Source: Bacillota bacterium
GTDB lineage: Bacteria > Bacillota_A > Clostridia > DSM-8532
Assembly (NCBI GenBank): GCA_023424865.1
Contig: JAFADM010000270.1
Span: forward strand, 1-9,914
Length of the DNA stretch: 9,914 nucleotides
Direction of reading: 5' to 3'
The notes under the pieces were generated by a model that worked only from the letters and a program-made list of their open reading frames with translations, was not told the origin of the DNA and ran no database searches. Below are positions 1 to 6,432 of the stretch, one piece after another. The position numbers were made by a program, and so were the translations under genes. Numbering within the stretch: the first letter of the stretch is position 1; each line of letters begins with the position of its first letter.

Positions 1-114
1 TCCATTGAGGATCTTAAAATGAAGTCAGGCATCTCCAAGGCGGTCATTGAAATTATGGAGGTCCACGGCTGCCTTAAGGGCATGGATGCCAGCAGCCAGC
101 TGACACTGTTTTGA
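1..114 (+). CDS. polC: DNA polymerase III PolC-type, C-terminal end (partial)
   Basis: Only the last 37 codons are inside the window; the gene enters from the left and stops at TGA 112-114. The visible peptide has the pattern (S/D)LK-K-SGISK-VIE-M-V-HGCL-GM, which I recognise as the C-terminus of the Gram-positive replicative polymerase PolC. It ends in QLTLF, matching the beta-clamp-binding pentapeptide (QLSLF-like) that PolC carries at its extreme C-terminus, so this end should tether the polymerase to the sliding clamp. PolC is restricted to low-GC Gram-positives and a few relatives, so this short piece is the best taxonomic marker in the window. The identification rests on 37 residues. 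Confidence 0.88.
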   Translation, partial: SIEDLKMKSGISKAVIEIMEVHGCLKGMDASSQLTLF

Positions 115-250
115 TTATGGCGGATAATAAGGCGCCGGACCATTTAAGGGGAGCAGCTGAAATGCGACAGGAAACAACACATCCTAATGGGTTATTGAAA
201 TGTGATTCTACTTCAAAACAGAGGGTGAAACCCGAAGCTTTTCGAAGTTT
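115..250. other. Intergenic spacer after polC, weak possible terminator
   Basis: There is no open frame with a ribosome binding site here. The only structure I see is at 234-251: arms gaagctt and aagtttt around a TTCG tetraloop (7 pairs, two of them G-T). It lies just before the decamer array and could be a weak polC terminator, but the stem is AT-rich and no clear T-run follows. GGGTGAAACCC at 223-233 is a 3-bp-stem hairpin of doubtful meaning. Confidence 0.25.
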
Positions 251-370
251 TTAAGTGGAATCAAGTGGAATGGAATGGAATTAGGCGTAATTAAGTATAA
301 TTAAGTAAGGTTAAGTAAAATTAAGTAAAGTTAAGTAGAATTAAGTAAAATTAAGTAGAATTAAGTGTGA
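251..370. repeat. Tandem array of twelve 10-bp units (TTAAGTARAA)
   Basis: Starting at 251 the sequence falls into consecutive 10-base units with no gaps. The units at 291-360 all begin TTAAGTA and vary only in the last three or four bases (taa, agg, aaa, aag, gaa, aaa, gaa). The first four (251-290) are more degenerate, and the last (361-370) is TTAAGTGTGA. The period matches one DNA helical turn, so the short A/T tracts (AAAATT, GAATT) recur on one face of the helix, which is expected to bend DNA. Each core unit joined to the next also makes a sigma-A -10-like hexamer (TAnnnT), including a perfect TATAAT at 296-301. The array ends immediately before the phosphorylase ribosome binding site. 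Its function is unknown. Confidence 0.93.
296..301 (+). promoter_or_regulatory. Possible -10 element (TATAAT) inside the decamer array
   Basis: One array unit has changed so that it reads TATAAT exactly. The best -35 candidate is TGGAAT at 271-276 with a 19-bp spacer, which matches the consensus poorly, so this is only a tentative promoter for the phosphorylase gene. Initiation here would give a leader of roughly 75 nt made mostly of the remaining repeat units. Confidence 0.3.
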
Positions 371-384
371 AGGGAGAAAGTTAA

Positions 385-1209
385 ATGGAATACATTGAAA
401 AGCTAAATGCTACCGTAGCGTATCTTAAGCAGACGGTAAGCTTTGTGCCTGAAATCGCCATCATCCTGGGATCCGGTTTGGGTCGCCTTGCTGATTTTAT
501 TGAGGATAAGCAGGAGGTGGCCTATGAGGAGATTCCCCATTTCCCCCGCACTACGGTTGTTGGCCATGAGGGCAAGCTCATTTTCGGCACCCTTAAGGGC
601 CGTAAGATTGTGGCTATGAAAGGCCGCTTTCATTACTATGAAGGCCATGCCATGGATGTGGTGGTTTATCCTATCCGAGTGTTTAAAAAGCTGGGCATTG
701 ACAACCTCATTGTGACCAATGCCGCCGGCGGAGTGAATTTTGATTTTAAACCCGGTGATCTTATGGCCATTACGGACCAGATAAGTCTTTTCAGTGAAAA
801 CCCCCTGCGGGGTGAAAATCTTGACGAGCTGGGCCCCCGCTTTCCCGATATGTCGGCGGCTTACGACAAAAGTCTTGTTAAGCACGCTCTTTCCTCAGCC
901 AAGCTTGTTGGTGTGGATTTAAAGACAGGTATTTATTCCTACTGCAAAGGGCCTTCCTTTGAATCTCCTGCGGAAATTCGTGCATTAAGGCTACTTGGGG
1001 CCGATGCGGTGGGCATGTCCACTGTTCCCGAGGTCATTGTTGCCCGCCATATGGGCATGAAGGTGCTGGGTATTTCCTGCATTACCAATATGGCTGCTGG
1101 AATTCTTGATCAGCCCCTTAACCATGAAGAGGTTATTGAAACCGGTAAAAGCGTGGAACAAAAATTCTCAGGCCTTGTGGGTAAAATCGTGGAAACCTGG
1201 CCGGCCTGA
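385..1209 (+). CDS. punA: Purine nucleoside phosphorylase (trimeric, PunA/PupG type)
   Basis: Cytosolic enzyme cleaving inosine or guanosine with phosphate to the free base plus ribose-1-phosphate, in purine salvage. The 274-residue length is normal for the trimeric family (shorter hexameric DeoD differs). Visible landmarks are GSGLG (29-33) with phosphate-binding Ser30, KGRFHYYEGH (79-88) with Arg81 and His83, NAAGG (112-116), GPSFESPAEIR (189-199) with the purine-site Glu193, and GMSTVPEVIVARH (210-222) with Ser212, followed by ITN with Asn235. By analogy with the mammalian enzyme these are its phosphate and purine contacts, so it should be active. The Glu/Asn pair fits 6-oxopurine preference. 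5'-Methylthioadenosine phosphorylase is a related alternative, but the length and GMSTVPEV motif favour PNP. The ATG at 385 follows AGGGAG (371-376) at 8 nt. The gene is flanked by the decamer array and a strong terminator, so it is probably monocistronic. Confidence 0.95.
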   Translation: MEYIEKLNATVAYLKQTVSFVPEIAIILGSGLGRLADFIEDKQEVAYEEIPHFPRTTVVGHEGKLIFGTLKGRKIVAMKGRFHYYEGHAMDVVVYPIRVFKKLGIDNLIVTNAAGGVNFDFKPGDLMAITDQISLFSENPLRGENLDELGPRFPDMSAAYDKSLVKHALSSAKLVGVDLKTGIYSYCKGPSFESPAEIRALRLLGADAVGMSTVPEVIVARHMGMKVLGISCITNMAAGILDQPLNHEEVIETGKSVEQKFSGLVGKIVETWPA

Positions 1210-1230
1210 CAAAAAAAGCATCTATTAGAC

Positions 1231-1280
1231 ATGCCCCTCTTCTTTCCTTACTATGGAAAGGAGGAGGGGCATTGTTTTTA
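1231..1280 (+). terminator. Intrinsic terminator of the phosphorylase gene
   Basis: Left arm 1231-1247 (atgcccctcttctttcc) pairs with right arm 1255-1272 around a 7-nt loop. There are 9 uninterrupted pairs at the base and 6 at the top, separated by a small bulge. The stem is followed by TTGTTTTT (1273-1280), giving a classic Rho-independent terminator 21 bp after the stop codon. An A-run at 1211-1217 lies too far from the stem to make it clearly bidirectional. Confidence 0.92.
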
Positions 1281-1345
1281 TGGCAGGAGAACGCCCGGAG
1301 GAAAGCTTTTATACAAGGATGCACCCCTTTTCATACCCTGATAAT

Positions 1346-1387
1346 AAAGGGCTGGAAAAAGGTGATTTTCACCTTATCCAGCCCTTT
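1346..1387 (-). terminator. Hairpin terminator of the ABC importer operon
   Basis: The arms aaagggctgg (1346-1355) and ccagcccttt (1378-1387) are perfectly complementary over 10 bp. An inner stem, aggtga/tcacct, sits around a short loop. Read on the minus strand, it lies 15 bp past the binding-protein stop codon. The following minus-strand sequence is only moderately T-rich (attatc), so termination may be partial, but the position between two convergent genes supports the call. Confidence 0.75.
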
Positions 1388-1402
1388 CTCTCTGTCCGCC
1401 TT

Positions 1403-2941
1403 CTATTTTCTGGTTTTTACCCACTCATCATACTGCTTCTGTATTTCCGCGATGATGGAGTCATTGCCAGCCAGAGTCGCCTTTTCTCTAAGTTCAACCA
1501 ATGTTTTGTCCACATCGTCAAGCCCGTTTGAAAGAATGGGGGTGTATTGCTTTCCTATCGCCGCGATCTGGGCGATTTCGTTCTGTATGTTGGTTCTGTC
1601 GATGACAAAGCCCATAAGGGGATCCGGTGTGGCCTCATCATTGTATTTTTTAGTTAGCTCCCAAATGTTCTCCTCATGACCGGGCAGAAGGTAAGACTGG
1701 AAGGTATTGCCCAATACCCAGCCACTGAAGGTGTAGGCATCAGATTTAGGCTGGATGCGATTTTCGGACACCATATCGTAATCCTGCCCTTCAAGTCCAT
1801 AGCACAGCGTATTAAACAACTCGGGATTGGTGTTCACAATTTCCAGAAGAGCCACTGCTCTTTCGGGGTTTTTAGAGGTCTGGCTGACGGCGTTAAGGGT
1901 TGAAAGAATGGAGCCCTGGCCTGTTACCCTTTCAGAGGTGGGAAGCTGGACAACCTCGTAGCCGAAGGTGGCTTTTACCTCAACCTCATTTCCCGGCTTC
2001 TGACGGGAATACCAGGCAAAAAGCTGACCGGCTTTTTTTAAGGGGGTGGTATCCTTAAGCGTGGCCACATCGGAAGGGAAGAAGCCCTTTAAATACCATT
2101 CGCGTTTAACTTTGGAAGTCTCCTCCTGATAGGCTGTGTACCATTTGTTTAATACCTTGCCCTCCTTCAGATCCAGAATGTAGGGACTCAAATCAAAATT
2201 GGTAAAGCCGTCTCTGGGATCCTGGGTGAATCCGATATTTCCGCTTTCCAGAGGAATGATGTCAGGCTCGTTGTCCTTAACGGTCTGTAAAATGGGCGTA
2301 AGGTCATATAAGGTTTTCACGGTACTTAAATCGATCTTGTATTTGTCAAGCAGCTCTTTTTTTAGCAGGAGGCCGCCCTGTCCGTACATAAGCTGATAAT
2401 TGGGCACTCCGTAAATTTGCCCGTTCACACCGGCTCCGTCCCAAATGTATTGGGGAAGGACAGCCTTGAGATCCGGGAAATTCTCCAGAAGGTCATTTAA
2501 GGGGATGTAGGCGCCCTTGTTGACATTGCTTAAGTAATTGTTGCTCCAGTTGGAGGTCCAGGCCAGGTCGTATTCCTCGCCGCTGTTCATAATCATCTGG
2601 AGCTTGGTGTCGTAGTCGCCGGGGCTGATAAAGCTGAATTCCACAGTGGCATTGATTTCGTCCTTTATAAGCTCATTGGCTCTGGCCAGGACTGATTGGG
2701 AGTTAACAGGCGTATCTCCCCATAAATACCAGAGTAATTCCACTTCCTTTGAAGTATCAATGCCGGTTTTTTCCGAAGCCGCCGGCTGGGACGGGGAAGA
2801 TGAGGCGGAAGCAGAGGAAGAAGGGCTTCCGCCCGGGGATGTATTGGGTGAGGCAGGCTCCGTATTACCGCAGGCAGTGGCGGTGGATAAAAGGAGTAAG
2901 CCTGAAAGGATGACGCTTGTTAGTCGGATTTTTTTATTCAT
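1403..2941 (-). CDS. Lipoprotein substrate-binding protein of a carbohydrate ABC importer (LplA/YtcQ-like)
   Basis: Secreted, lipid-anchored receptor that would capture a sugar or oligosaccharide outside the cell and deliver it to the two permeases encoded upstream. The 512-residue protein starts with a lysine-rich n-region and a hydrophobic core ending in a lipobox, with the modified cysteine at Cys24 (TATAC-G). A Ser/Pro/Ala-rich linker (about 30-58) follows, then the extracellular solute-binding fold (SBP family 1) from about 65. The last ~140 residues (about 370-512, around YDMVSENRIQPKSDAY) resemble the DUF3502 domain found at the C-terminus of LplA-type proteins. The start is fixed by AAGGAGGAA (minus strand, 2948-2956) six bases before the ATG. 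It is the last gene of the operon, 111 bp after permease 2. The substrate cannot be told from sequence: no glycoside hydrolase or sugar-metabolism gene is adjacent. Confidence 0.93.
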   Translation of the reverse strand: MNKKIRLTSVILSGLLLLSTATACGNTEPASPNTSPGGSPSSSASASSSPSQPAASEKTGIDTSKEVELLWYLWGDTPVNSQSVLARANELIKDEINATVEFSFISPGDYDTKLQMIMNSGEEYDLAWTSNWSNNYLSNVNKGAYIPLNDLLENFPDLKAVLPQYIWDGAGVNGQIYGVPNYQLMYGQGGLLLKKELLDKYKIDLSTVKTLYDLTPILQTVKDNEPDIIPLESGNIGFTQDPRDGFTNFDLSPYILDLKEGKVLNKWYTAYQEETSKVKREWYLKGFFPSDVATLKDTTPLKKAGQLFAWYSRQKPGNEVEVKATFGYEVVQLPTSERVTGQGSILSTLNAVSQTSKNPERAVALLEIVNTNPELFNTLCYGLEGQDYDMVSENRIQPKSDAYTFSGWVLGNTFQSYLLPGHEENIWELTKKYNDEATPDPLMGFVIDRTNIQNEIAQIAAIGKQYTPILSNGLDDVDKTLVELREKATLAGNDSIIAEIQKQYDEWVKTRK

Positions 2942-2997
2942 GGACAGTTCCTCCTTCGAGTTGTTGAAATCCTGATTTATTGGAAAAATAAGTAGTA

Positions 2998-3037
2998 AGC
3001 TGCAGCTCTTATATAAAACGGCTATACCGGTTAACCG
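2998..3037. repeat. Two 10-bp perfect palindromes in the permease-binding protein gap
   Basis: AGCTGCAGCT at 2998-3007 and CGGTTAACCG at 3028-3037 are both perfect dyads, with centres 30 bp apart, in the 111-bp gap before the binding-protein gene. In mRNA they would form only tiny hairpins. They could be protein sites, RNA-processing signals or chance. No convincing promoter accompanies them. Confidence 0.4.
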
Positions 3038-3052
3038 CTTTAATCCGGGGGT

Positions 3053-3955
3053 TTACCCTTTTATTGAACCTACGGTAAGCCCTTTTGTAAAGTACTTTTG
3101 GAAAAAGGGGAAAATAAGAAGGATGGGGCCGATGGCCAGAATGCACATAGCCATACGCATGCTTTCCGTGGGAAGCCTTGCAAGCTGGGCTGAATCCACC
3201 ACACCCACACCCATCATGGCGTTTTTAAGAATGGTATCCGCGCTTCGGAGCATCACCTGGAGCAGGTACTGCAAGGGGTAAAGCTTCTGCTTGCTGATGT
3301 AAAGAAGGGCGGGATACCAGGAGTTCCAGCCGTTAAGAAGCTGGAAAAGTCCCACTGTTGCAAGGACGGGCTTGGAAAGGGGCAGAATGATTCCCGCATA
3401 GACACGGAATTCGTTGGCTCCGTCAATAACCGCCGATTCCACCAGGGCCTTTGGAATCTGCTGAAAAAAGGTGCGCATGAGAAACAGGTACCACACATTT
3501 CCTAAAAGAGGCAGAATAAGTGCGGCGTAAGTATTTTTTAGCCCCATGTACCGGGTCATGAGGATGTAAACCGGAACCAGGCCCCCGTTGAAAAGCATGG
3601 TGAAAAACAGGTAGAAGGTAATGCCGCCGCGGTATTTAAAGTCCGTACGCGACAGTGAATAGGCGCACATGGAGGTCATAAGGAGATAGAGCAGGGTACT
3701 AATCAAGGTGGTAAGCACCGTGACCTTATAGGATTCCAGAATGACCTGGGGCTGCCTGAAGATATATTCATAGGCGGTAAGGGATACCTCACGGGGAAAA
3801 AGGGAGTAGCCGTATTTCTGGATTGCGGCTTCACTGGAAAAGGAAATGGAGATAATGGCAATAAGGGGAATAATGAAGGCCGCCATCATGGAAAGAAAAA
3901 GGGTGTGTATAAGAAAATGAGACAGAAAATAGCTTTTTTTGTTTATGACGGACAT
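3053..3955 (-). CDS. Carbohydrate ABC transporter permease (LplC/YtcP-like, MalG side)
   Basis: Integral membrane subunit of about six transmembrane helices that pairs with the permease encoded just upstream to form the import channel. The 300-residue length is normal. The first membrane segment is around residues 14-38. The cytoplasmic EAA loop that docks on the ATPase reads ALVESAVIDGANEFRVYAG followed by IILPLSKPV, a good match to the family signature (EAAxxDGA...ILP). The C-terminus FFQKYFTKGLTVGSIKG is the usual ending of LplC/YtcP-type permeases. The start at 3955 has AAAGGAGG (minus strand, 3963-3970) seven bases away. It lies 53 bp downstream of the first permease gene. No ATPase gene is present; a shared MsmX-like ATPase elsewhere is inferred from how this family works. 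Confidence 0.95.
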   Translation of the reverse strand: MSVINKKSYFLSHFLIHTLFLSMMAAFIIPLIAIISISFSSEAAIQKYGYSLFPREVSLTAYEYIFRQPQVILESYKVTVLTTLISTLLYLLMTSMCAYSLSRTDFKYRGGITFYLFFTMLFNGGLVPVYILMTRYMGLKNTYAALILPLLGNVWYLFLMRTFFQQIPKALVESAVIDGANEFRVYAGIILPLSKPVLATVGLFQLLNGWNSWYPALLYISKQKLYPLQYLLQVMLRSADTILKNAMMGVGVVDSAQLARLPTESMRMAMCILAIGPILLIFPFFQKYFTKGLTVGSIKG

Positions 3956-4008
3956 GCTGCCGCCTCCTTTACGCGGGAGTCTTATGCTTTTTTCGGAAAC
4001 GATAAGCC

Positions 4009-4974
4009 TTAGAAAAGCGCGTTATCCGAATTGTATTTTTTAACGATAAGGTTGCTCACAACCACGAGCACAAAGCCCACAACGGACTTGTAAAGGCTCG
4101 CCGCGCTGGACATGCCGATGTTTCCGGTCTGGGCCAGGGCGCGGTAAACATAGGTGTCCAAAACGTCTGTGGTTTTATAAAGCATGGGTGAGTCCATGGG
4201 AAGCTGGTAAAACAATCCGAAATCCGCACTGAATATATGGCCGATGTTTAAAATGGTCATCATGGTAATAAGGGGGTAAAGGGAGGGGAGGGTAATGTAC
4301 CGTGCAATTTGAGGCTTGTTGGCGCCCTCGATGGAGGCCGCTTCAATGTATTCCTTATCAAGGCCCATTAAACTTGCGTAGTACAGGAGAACACCGCCCC
4401 CCAATCCCTTCCACAGGTTGGCCAGGGGCATGATGACATACCAGGGCTCCGGGAGGCTGTACCAGTCCAAAGGGGCATTCCCAAAAGTGGACAGCAGCTG
4501 GTTGAGCATGCCGGAGCGGGGATTTAAAAAAGCGTAGGCCATGTATGCCACCACCACCCAGGACAAAAGGCTTGGGATGAACATAGTGGTTTGATAGAAT
4601 TTAAGGAAAAAACGGGAACTGATTTCATAGAGCAGAATAGAAAAAAAGACGGAAAAAATAAGGTTGATAACAATAAAAAGAGCATTATACCCTACGGTGT
4701 TAACGGTAATGGTCATGGCGTCGGGAGAGGTGAAAAAGAATTTGAAATTGCTAAGGCCTATCCATTTGCTTCCGAAGAGCCCGTCCCTGTAGTTGAATTG
4801 CTTAAATGCCACCACTGCGCCTGCCATGGGGATATAGGAAAAGATAAAGATATAAATCAGCATGGGTAAGGTTAATACCAGCAGCATGCTGTTTTTCTTA
4901 AAGCCTGTTTTTCTCAACCCTGCCGCCCAGGGGATTGCCATAACCCTTGCTGTCTTTGCTTGTGGAATTGCCAT
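4009..4974 (-). CDS. Carbohydrate ABC transporter permease (LplB/YteP-like, MalF side)
   Basis: First gene of the operon: the second channel-forming membrane subunit of the importer, 321 residues with about six transmembrane helices beginning near residue 30 (LLVLTLPMLIYIFIFSYIP). The EAA loop EYIEAASIEGANKPQIARY followed by ITLPSLYP is intact, so coupling to an ATPase should be possible. SYIPMAGAVVAFKQFNY near the first helix is characteristic of the LplB/YteP group. The N-terminus repeats itself (MAIP at 1-4 and at 12-15), which leaves the start slightly uncertain. The best ribosome site, AAGGAGG (minus strand, 4989-4995), is 13 bp from the first ATG, which is long; the second ATG has no well-placed site of its own. 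A promoter is proposed at 5066-5095. Confidence 0.94.
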   Translation of the reverse strand: MAIPQAKTARVMAIPWAAGLRKTGFKKNSMLLVLTLPMLIYIFIFSYIPMAGAVVAFKQFNYRDGLFGSKWIGLSNFKFFFTSPDAMTITVNTVGYNALFIVINLIFSVFFSILLYEISSRFFLKFYQTTMFIPSLLSWVVVAYMAYAFLNPRSGMLNQLLSTFGNAPLDWYSLPEPWYVIMPLANLWKGLGGGVLLYYASLMGLDKEYIEAASIEGANKPQIARYITLPSLYPLITMMTILNIGHIFSADFGLFYQLPMDSPMLYKTTDVLDTYVYRALAQTGNIGMSSAASLYKSVVGFVLVVVSNLIVKKYNSDNALF

Positions 4975-5013
4975 TGTTGTTCTGTTCGCCTCCTTAAATT
5001 TGTAACATTCGGG

Positions 5014-5046
5014 GGCCGGCAGCCTTCCTGGCTACTGCTGCCGGCC
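5014..5046 (-). promoter_or_regulatory. GC-rich leader hairpin of the ABC importer operon
   Basis: GGCCGGCAGC (5014-5023) and GCTGCCGGCC (5037-5046) are perfect 10-bp inverted repeats around a 13-nt loop. They lie between the proposed minus-strand promoter and the ribosome site of the first permease, so the hairpin would sit in the mRNA leader. No T-run follows on the minus strand, so it does not look like a terminator. An effect on mRNA stability, on translation or through protein binding is possible. A smaller dyad, GTGG-tccgg-CCAC (5050-5062), lies just upstream in the transcript. Confidence 0.7.
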
Positions 5047-5065
5047 GAGTGGTCCGGCCACCTTC

Positions 5066-5095
5066 ATTATCCGGCAGCACTCCTTTTCGTGTAAA
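5066..5095 (-). promoter_or_regulatory. Predicted sigma-A promoter for the ABC importer operon
   Basis: Read on the minus strand: TTTACA (-35, at 5090-5095), an 18-bp spacer, then GATAAT (-10, at 5066-5071). Each hexamer matches the consensus at five of six positions. Transcription would start near 5059, giving a leader of about 85 nt containing the GC-rich hairpin. Confidence 0.6.
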
Positions 5096-5138
5096 CTTTA
5101 AAAAGGCTGAAATCCTCTAAACAGGCACTTTGAAAAGC

Positions 5139-5149
5139 GAGTGACACTC
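5139..5149. promoter_or_regulatory. Palindrome GAGTG-A-CACTC, possible operator
   Basis: Perfect 5-bp arms around a single central base, flanked on both sides by AAAAGC-like sequence. It lies about 45 bp upstream of the proposed -35 element of the importer operon and about 50 bp before that of the regulator, so it could serve either promoter. The binding protein is unknown and the arms are short enough for chance. Confidence 0.35.
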
Positions 5150-5187
5150 AAAAGCCGTACTATAAAATTTGAGAATAACTCTAAAAA

Positions 5188-5219
5188 TCAGGCTTCAGCT
5201 TGCTTTTGGGTCAGGCTTC
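5188..5219 (+). promoter_or_regulatory. Direct repeats TCAGGCTTC around the regulator promoter
   Basis: An identical 9-mer occurs at 5188-5196 and 5211-5219, 23 bp apart (about two helical turns). One copy lies just before the -35 hexamer and the other within the -35/-10 spacer. Same-face direct repeats overlapping a promoter are the usual form of AraC-family binding sites, so autoregulation by the adjacent gene product is a reasonable inference. Confidence 0.5.
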
Positions 5220-5228
5220 TTGTAGTAT
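5200..5228 (+). promoter_or_regulatory. Predicted sigma-A promoter for the AraC-type regulator
   Basis: TTGCTT (5200-5205), a 17-bp spacer, then TAGTAT (5223-5228): four and five matches to the consensus hexamers at optimal spacing. The expected transcription start is near 5235, which leaves the ATG at 5275 with a normal leader and rules out starts inside the promoter such as the TTG at 5200 or the ATG at 5227. Confidence 0.55.
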
Positions 5229-5274
5229 GAAGGTGTTCATTTTTGACAGGCAGACAGGAAAACGGAGTTGTGTT

Positions 5275-6432
5275 ATGAAATTCATGGAGAAGCGCAAGGA
5301 CAGAACCTATTTCTACACACTGCTTACCCGCATGATATCCATAGTCTTTATTTCGCTTTTAGTTATGTCCATATCCTTTTATTTCAGCTTTAAAAGTCTC
5401 ACGCTGGATTATGTCTACAAATCCCACCTTAACGCTTTAATTAATGTCAGAAGCAATGTCAATCAGATTACGGGTTACGTAAAAACCCTTGCGGTTTCCC
5501 TCTTTAACAGCACCGACATTAAAAGGCTCATGTATGATCCCAAGCCCCGCATTACTTACGAGCTTGAGAGTATACGCAATATTGAAAATGTCTTAAACAG
5601 CACGCCCTTTCTTCAATCCATTGAAATTAGCAATCCTGCTGCGGAAGGGGCTTATTACATAGGAACAAAATATCAGGTCATTTCCACTGAGGATGATCTG
5701 TTTGACAGGGATTTTGTCCTTTTGGCCCACAAAGAAGGACTTAATATTTCCACTCCCATTGCCAGAAGAATTCCGGTGTCCTATTACACGGATGAAAAGG
5801 CGGATGTTCTGAGTTATTTTGTATCGGAATCGGTAGGGGGAGATAAAGGAATTAAAAGGACACTGGCTGTTAATGTAAATATTGGGTGGATATTCAATGA
5901 TTGGGAGAACGATGCCGACGGTATTTATACAGGTGAGACCTACCTGCTTGACAAAGCCGATATGGTGGTAGCTTCCAGCCGGAGGAGCACCTTTTTAGAG
6001 GATTTCTCCTCCCGGGATTTTATTCGTACTATAAAAGAGAGGGAAGAGGAAAACGGCTTTTTTATTTCGGGCAAAGGAAGTGAAAAAGCTCTGGTTACGT
6101 ATACACGTATGGAGGATGAGGGGTACCTTCTTATAAACGCTATTCCTTACCGGTATATTGCCCAGTCTGTCCTGCGCCTTAAGGGGATGACTTTTGTAAT
6201 AAGCTTTATGGTTATTGTTCTGGGGATTCTCATTTCCTTTGCCTTATCCAAGAAGTTGTACTCTCCGGTGAATTCCCTTTTGGGCAAGGCAGCTCAGCTT
6301 TCAGAGGCAGTAAGGGTTCAAATAACGAGTTTGATTATATCGGCTCCTCCATTGCCACCGCAGCCGAAAAAATTAACCGGCTTCAGTATTTTGAAAGGCA
6401 GAGCTTGGAGCTTTCGAAACAGGATTTTTTAA
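5275..6432 (+). CDS. N-terminal sensor half of the broken AraC-family regulator
   Basis: Membrane sensor part, divergent from the importer operon it probably controls. The chosen ATG at 5275 follows GGAG (5264-5267) at 7 nt and lies downstream of the predicted promoter; earlier in-frame starts at 5200 (TTG) and 5227 (ATG) overlap that promoter. Residues 1-16 are basic. The first transmembrane helix is about 17-40 and an extracellular domain about 41-300, presumably a Cache-like ligand sensor. The second helix is about 305-327, followed by SKKLYSPVNSLLGKAAQLSE, which resembles the start of a HAMP-like linker. From residue 345 (AVRVQITSL...) to the stop the sequence no longer resembles the family because the frame has shifted. 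If translated alone it would be a membrane protein of 385 residues without a DNA-binding domain. Confidence 0.75.
   Translation: MKFMEKRKDRTYFYTLLTRMISIVFISLLVMSISFYFSFKSLTLDYVYKSHLNALINVRSNVNQITGYVKTLAVSLFNSTDIKRLMYDPKPRITYELESIRNIENVLNSTPFLQSIEISNPAAEGAYYIGTKYQVISTEDDLFDRDFVLLAHKEGLNISTPIARRIPVSYYTDEKADVLSYFVSESVGGDKGIKRTLAVNVNIGWIFNDWENDADGIYTGETYLLDKADMVVASSRRSTFLEDFSSRDFIRTIKEREEENGFFISGKGSEKALVTYTRMEDEGYLLINAIPYRYIAQSVLRLKGMTFVISFMVIVLGILISFALSKKLYSPVNSLLGKAAQLSEAVRVQITSLIISAPPLPPQPKKLTGFSILKGRAWSFRNRIF

Noticed and set aside
251..370. CRISPR array
   Set aside because: The units are 10 bp and directly abutting, with no spacers and no cas genes.
403..885. Reverse-strand open frame inside the PNP gene
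   Set aside because: It lies wholly within a well-supported gene, has no ribosome site, and its translation resembles no family.
1253..1679. Plus-strand open frames across the two terminators and the end of the binding-protein gene
   Set aside because: They cross terminator hairpins, overlap the strong minus-strand gene, and give no recognisable protein.
5014..5078. Classical terminator/antiterminator switch for the importer operon
   Set aside because: The hairpin lacks a T-run on the minus strand, and the third repeat copy lies upstream of the predicted transcription start.
5126..5150. CcpA cre site in the divergent region (TTGAAAAGCGAGTGACA)
   Set aside because: The match to the cre consensus requires an extra base and fails at several fixed positions.
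6364..6375. Programmed -1 frameshift at the A6 run (6367-6372) of the regulator
   Set aside because: Slippage there would leave 6307-6366 read in the wrong frame, giving proline-rich sequence unlike the family. The homology switch is at about 6306, where no slippery heptamer exists.
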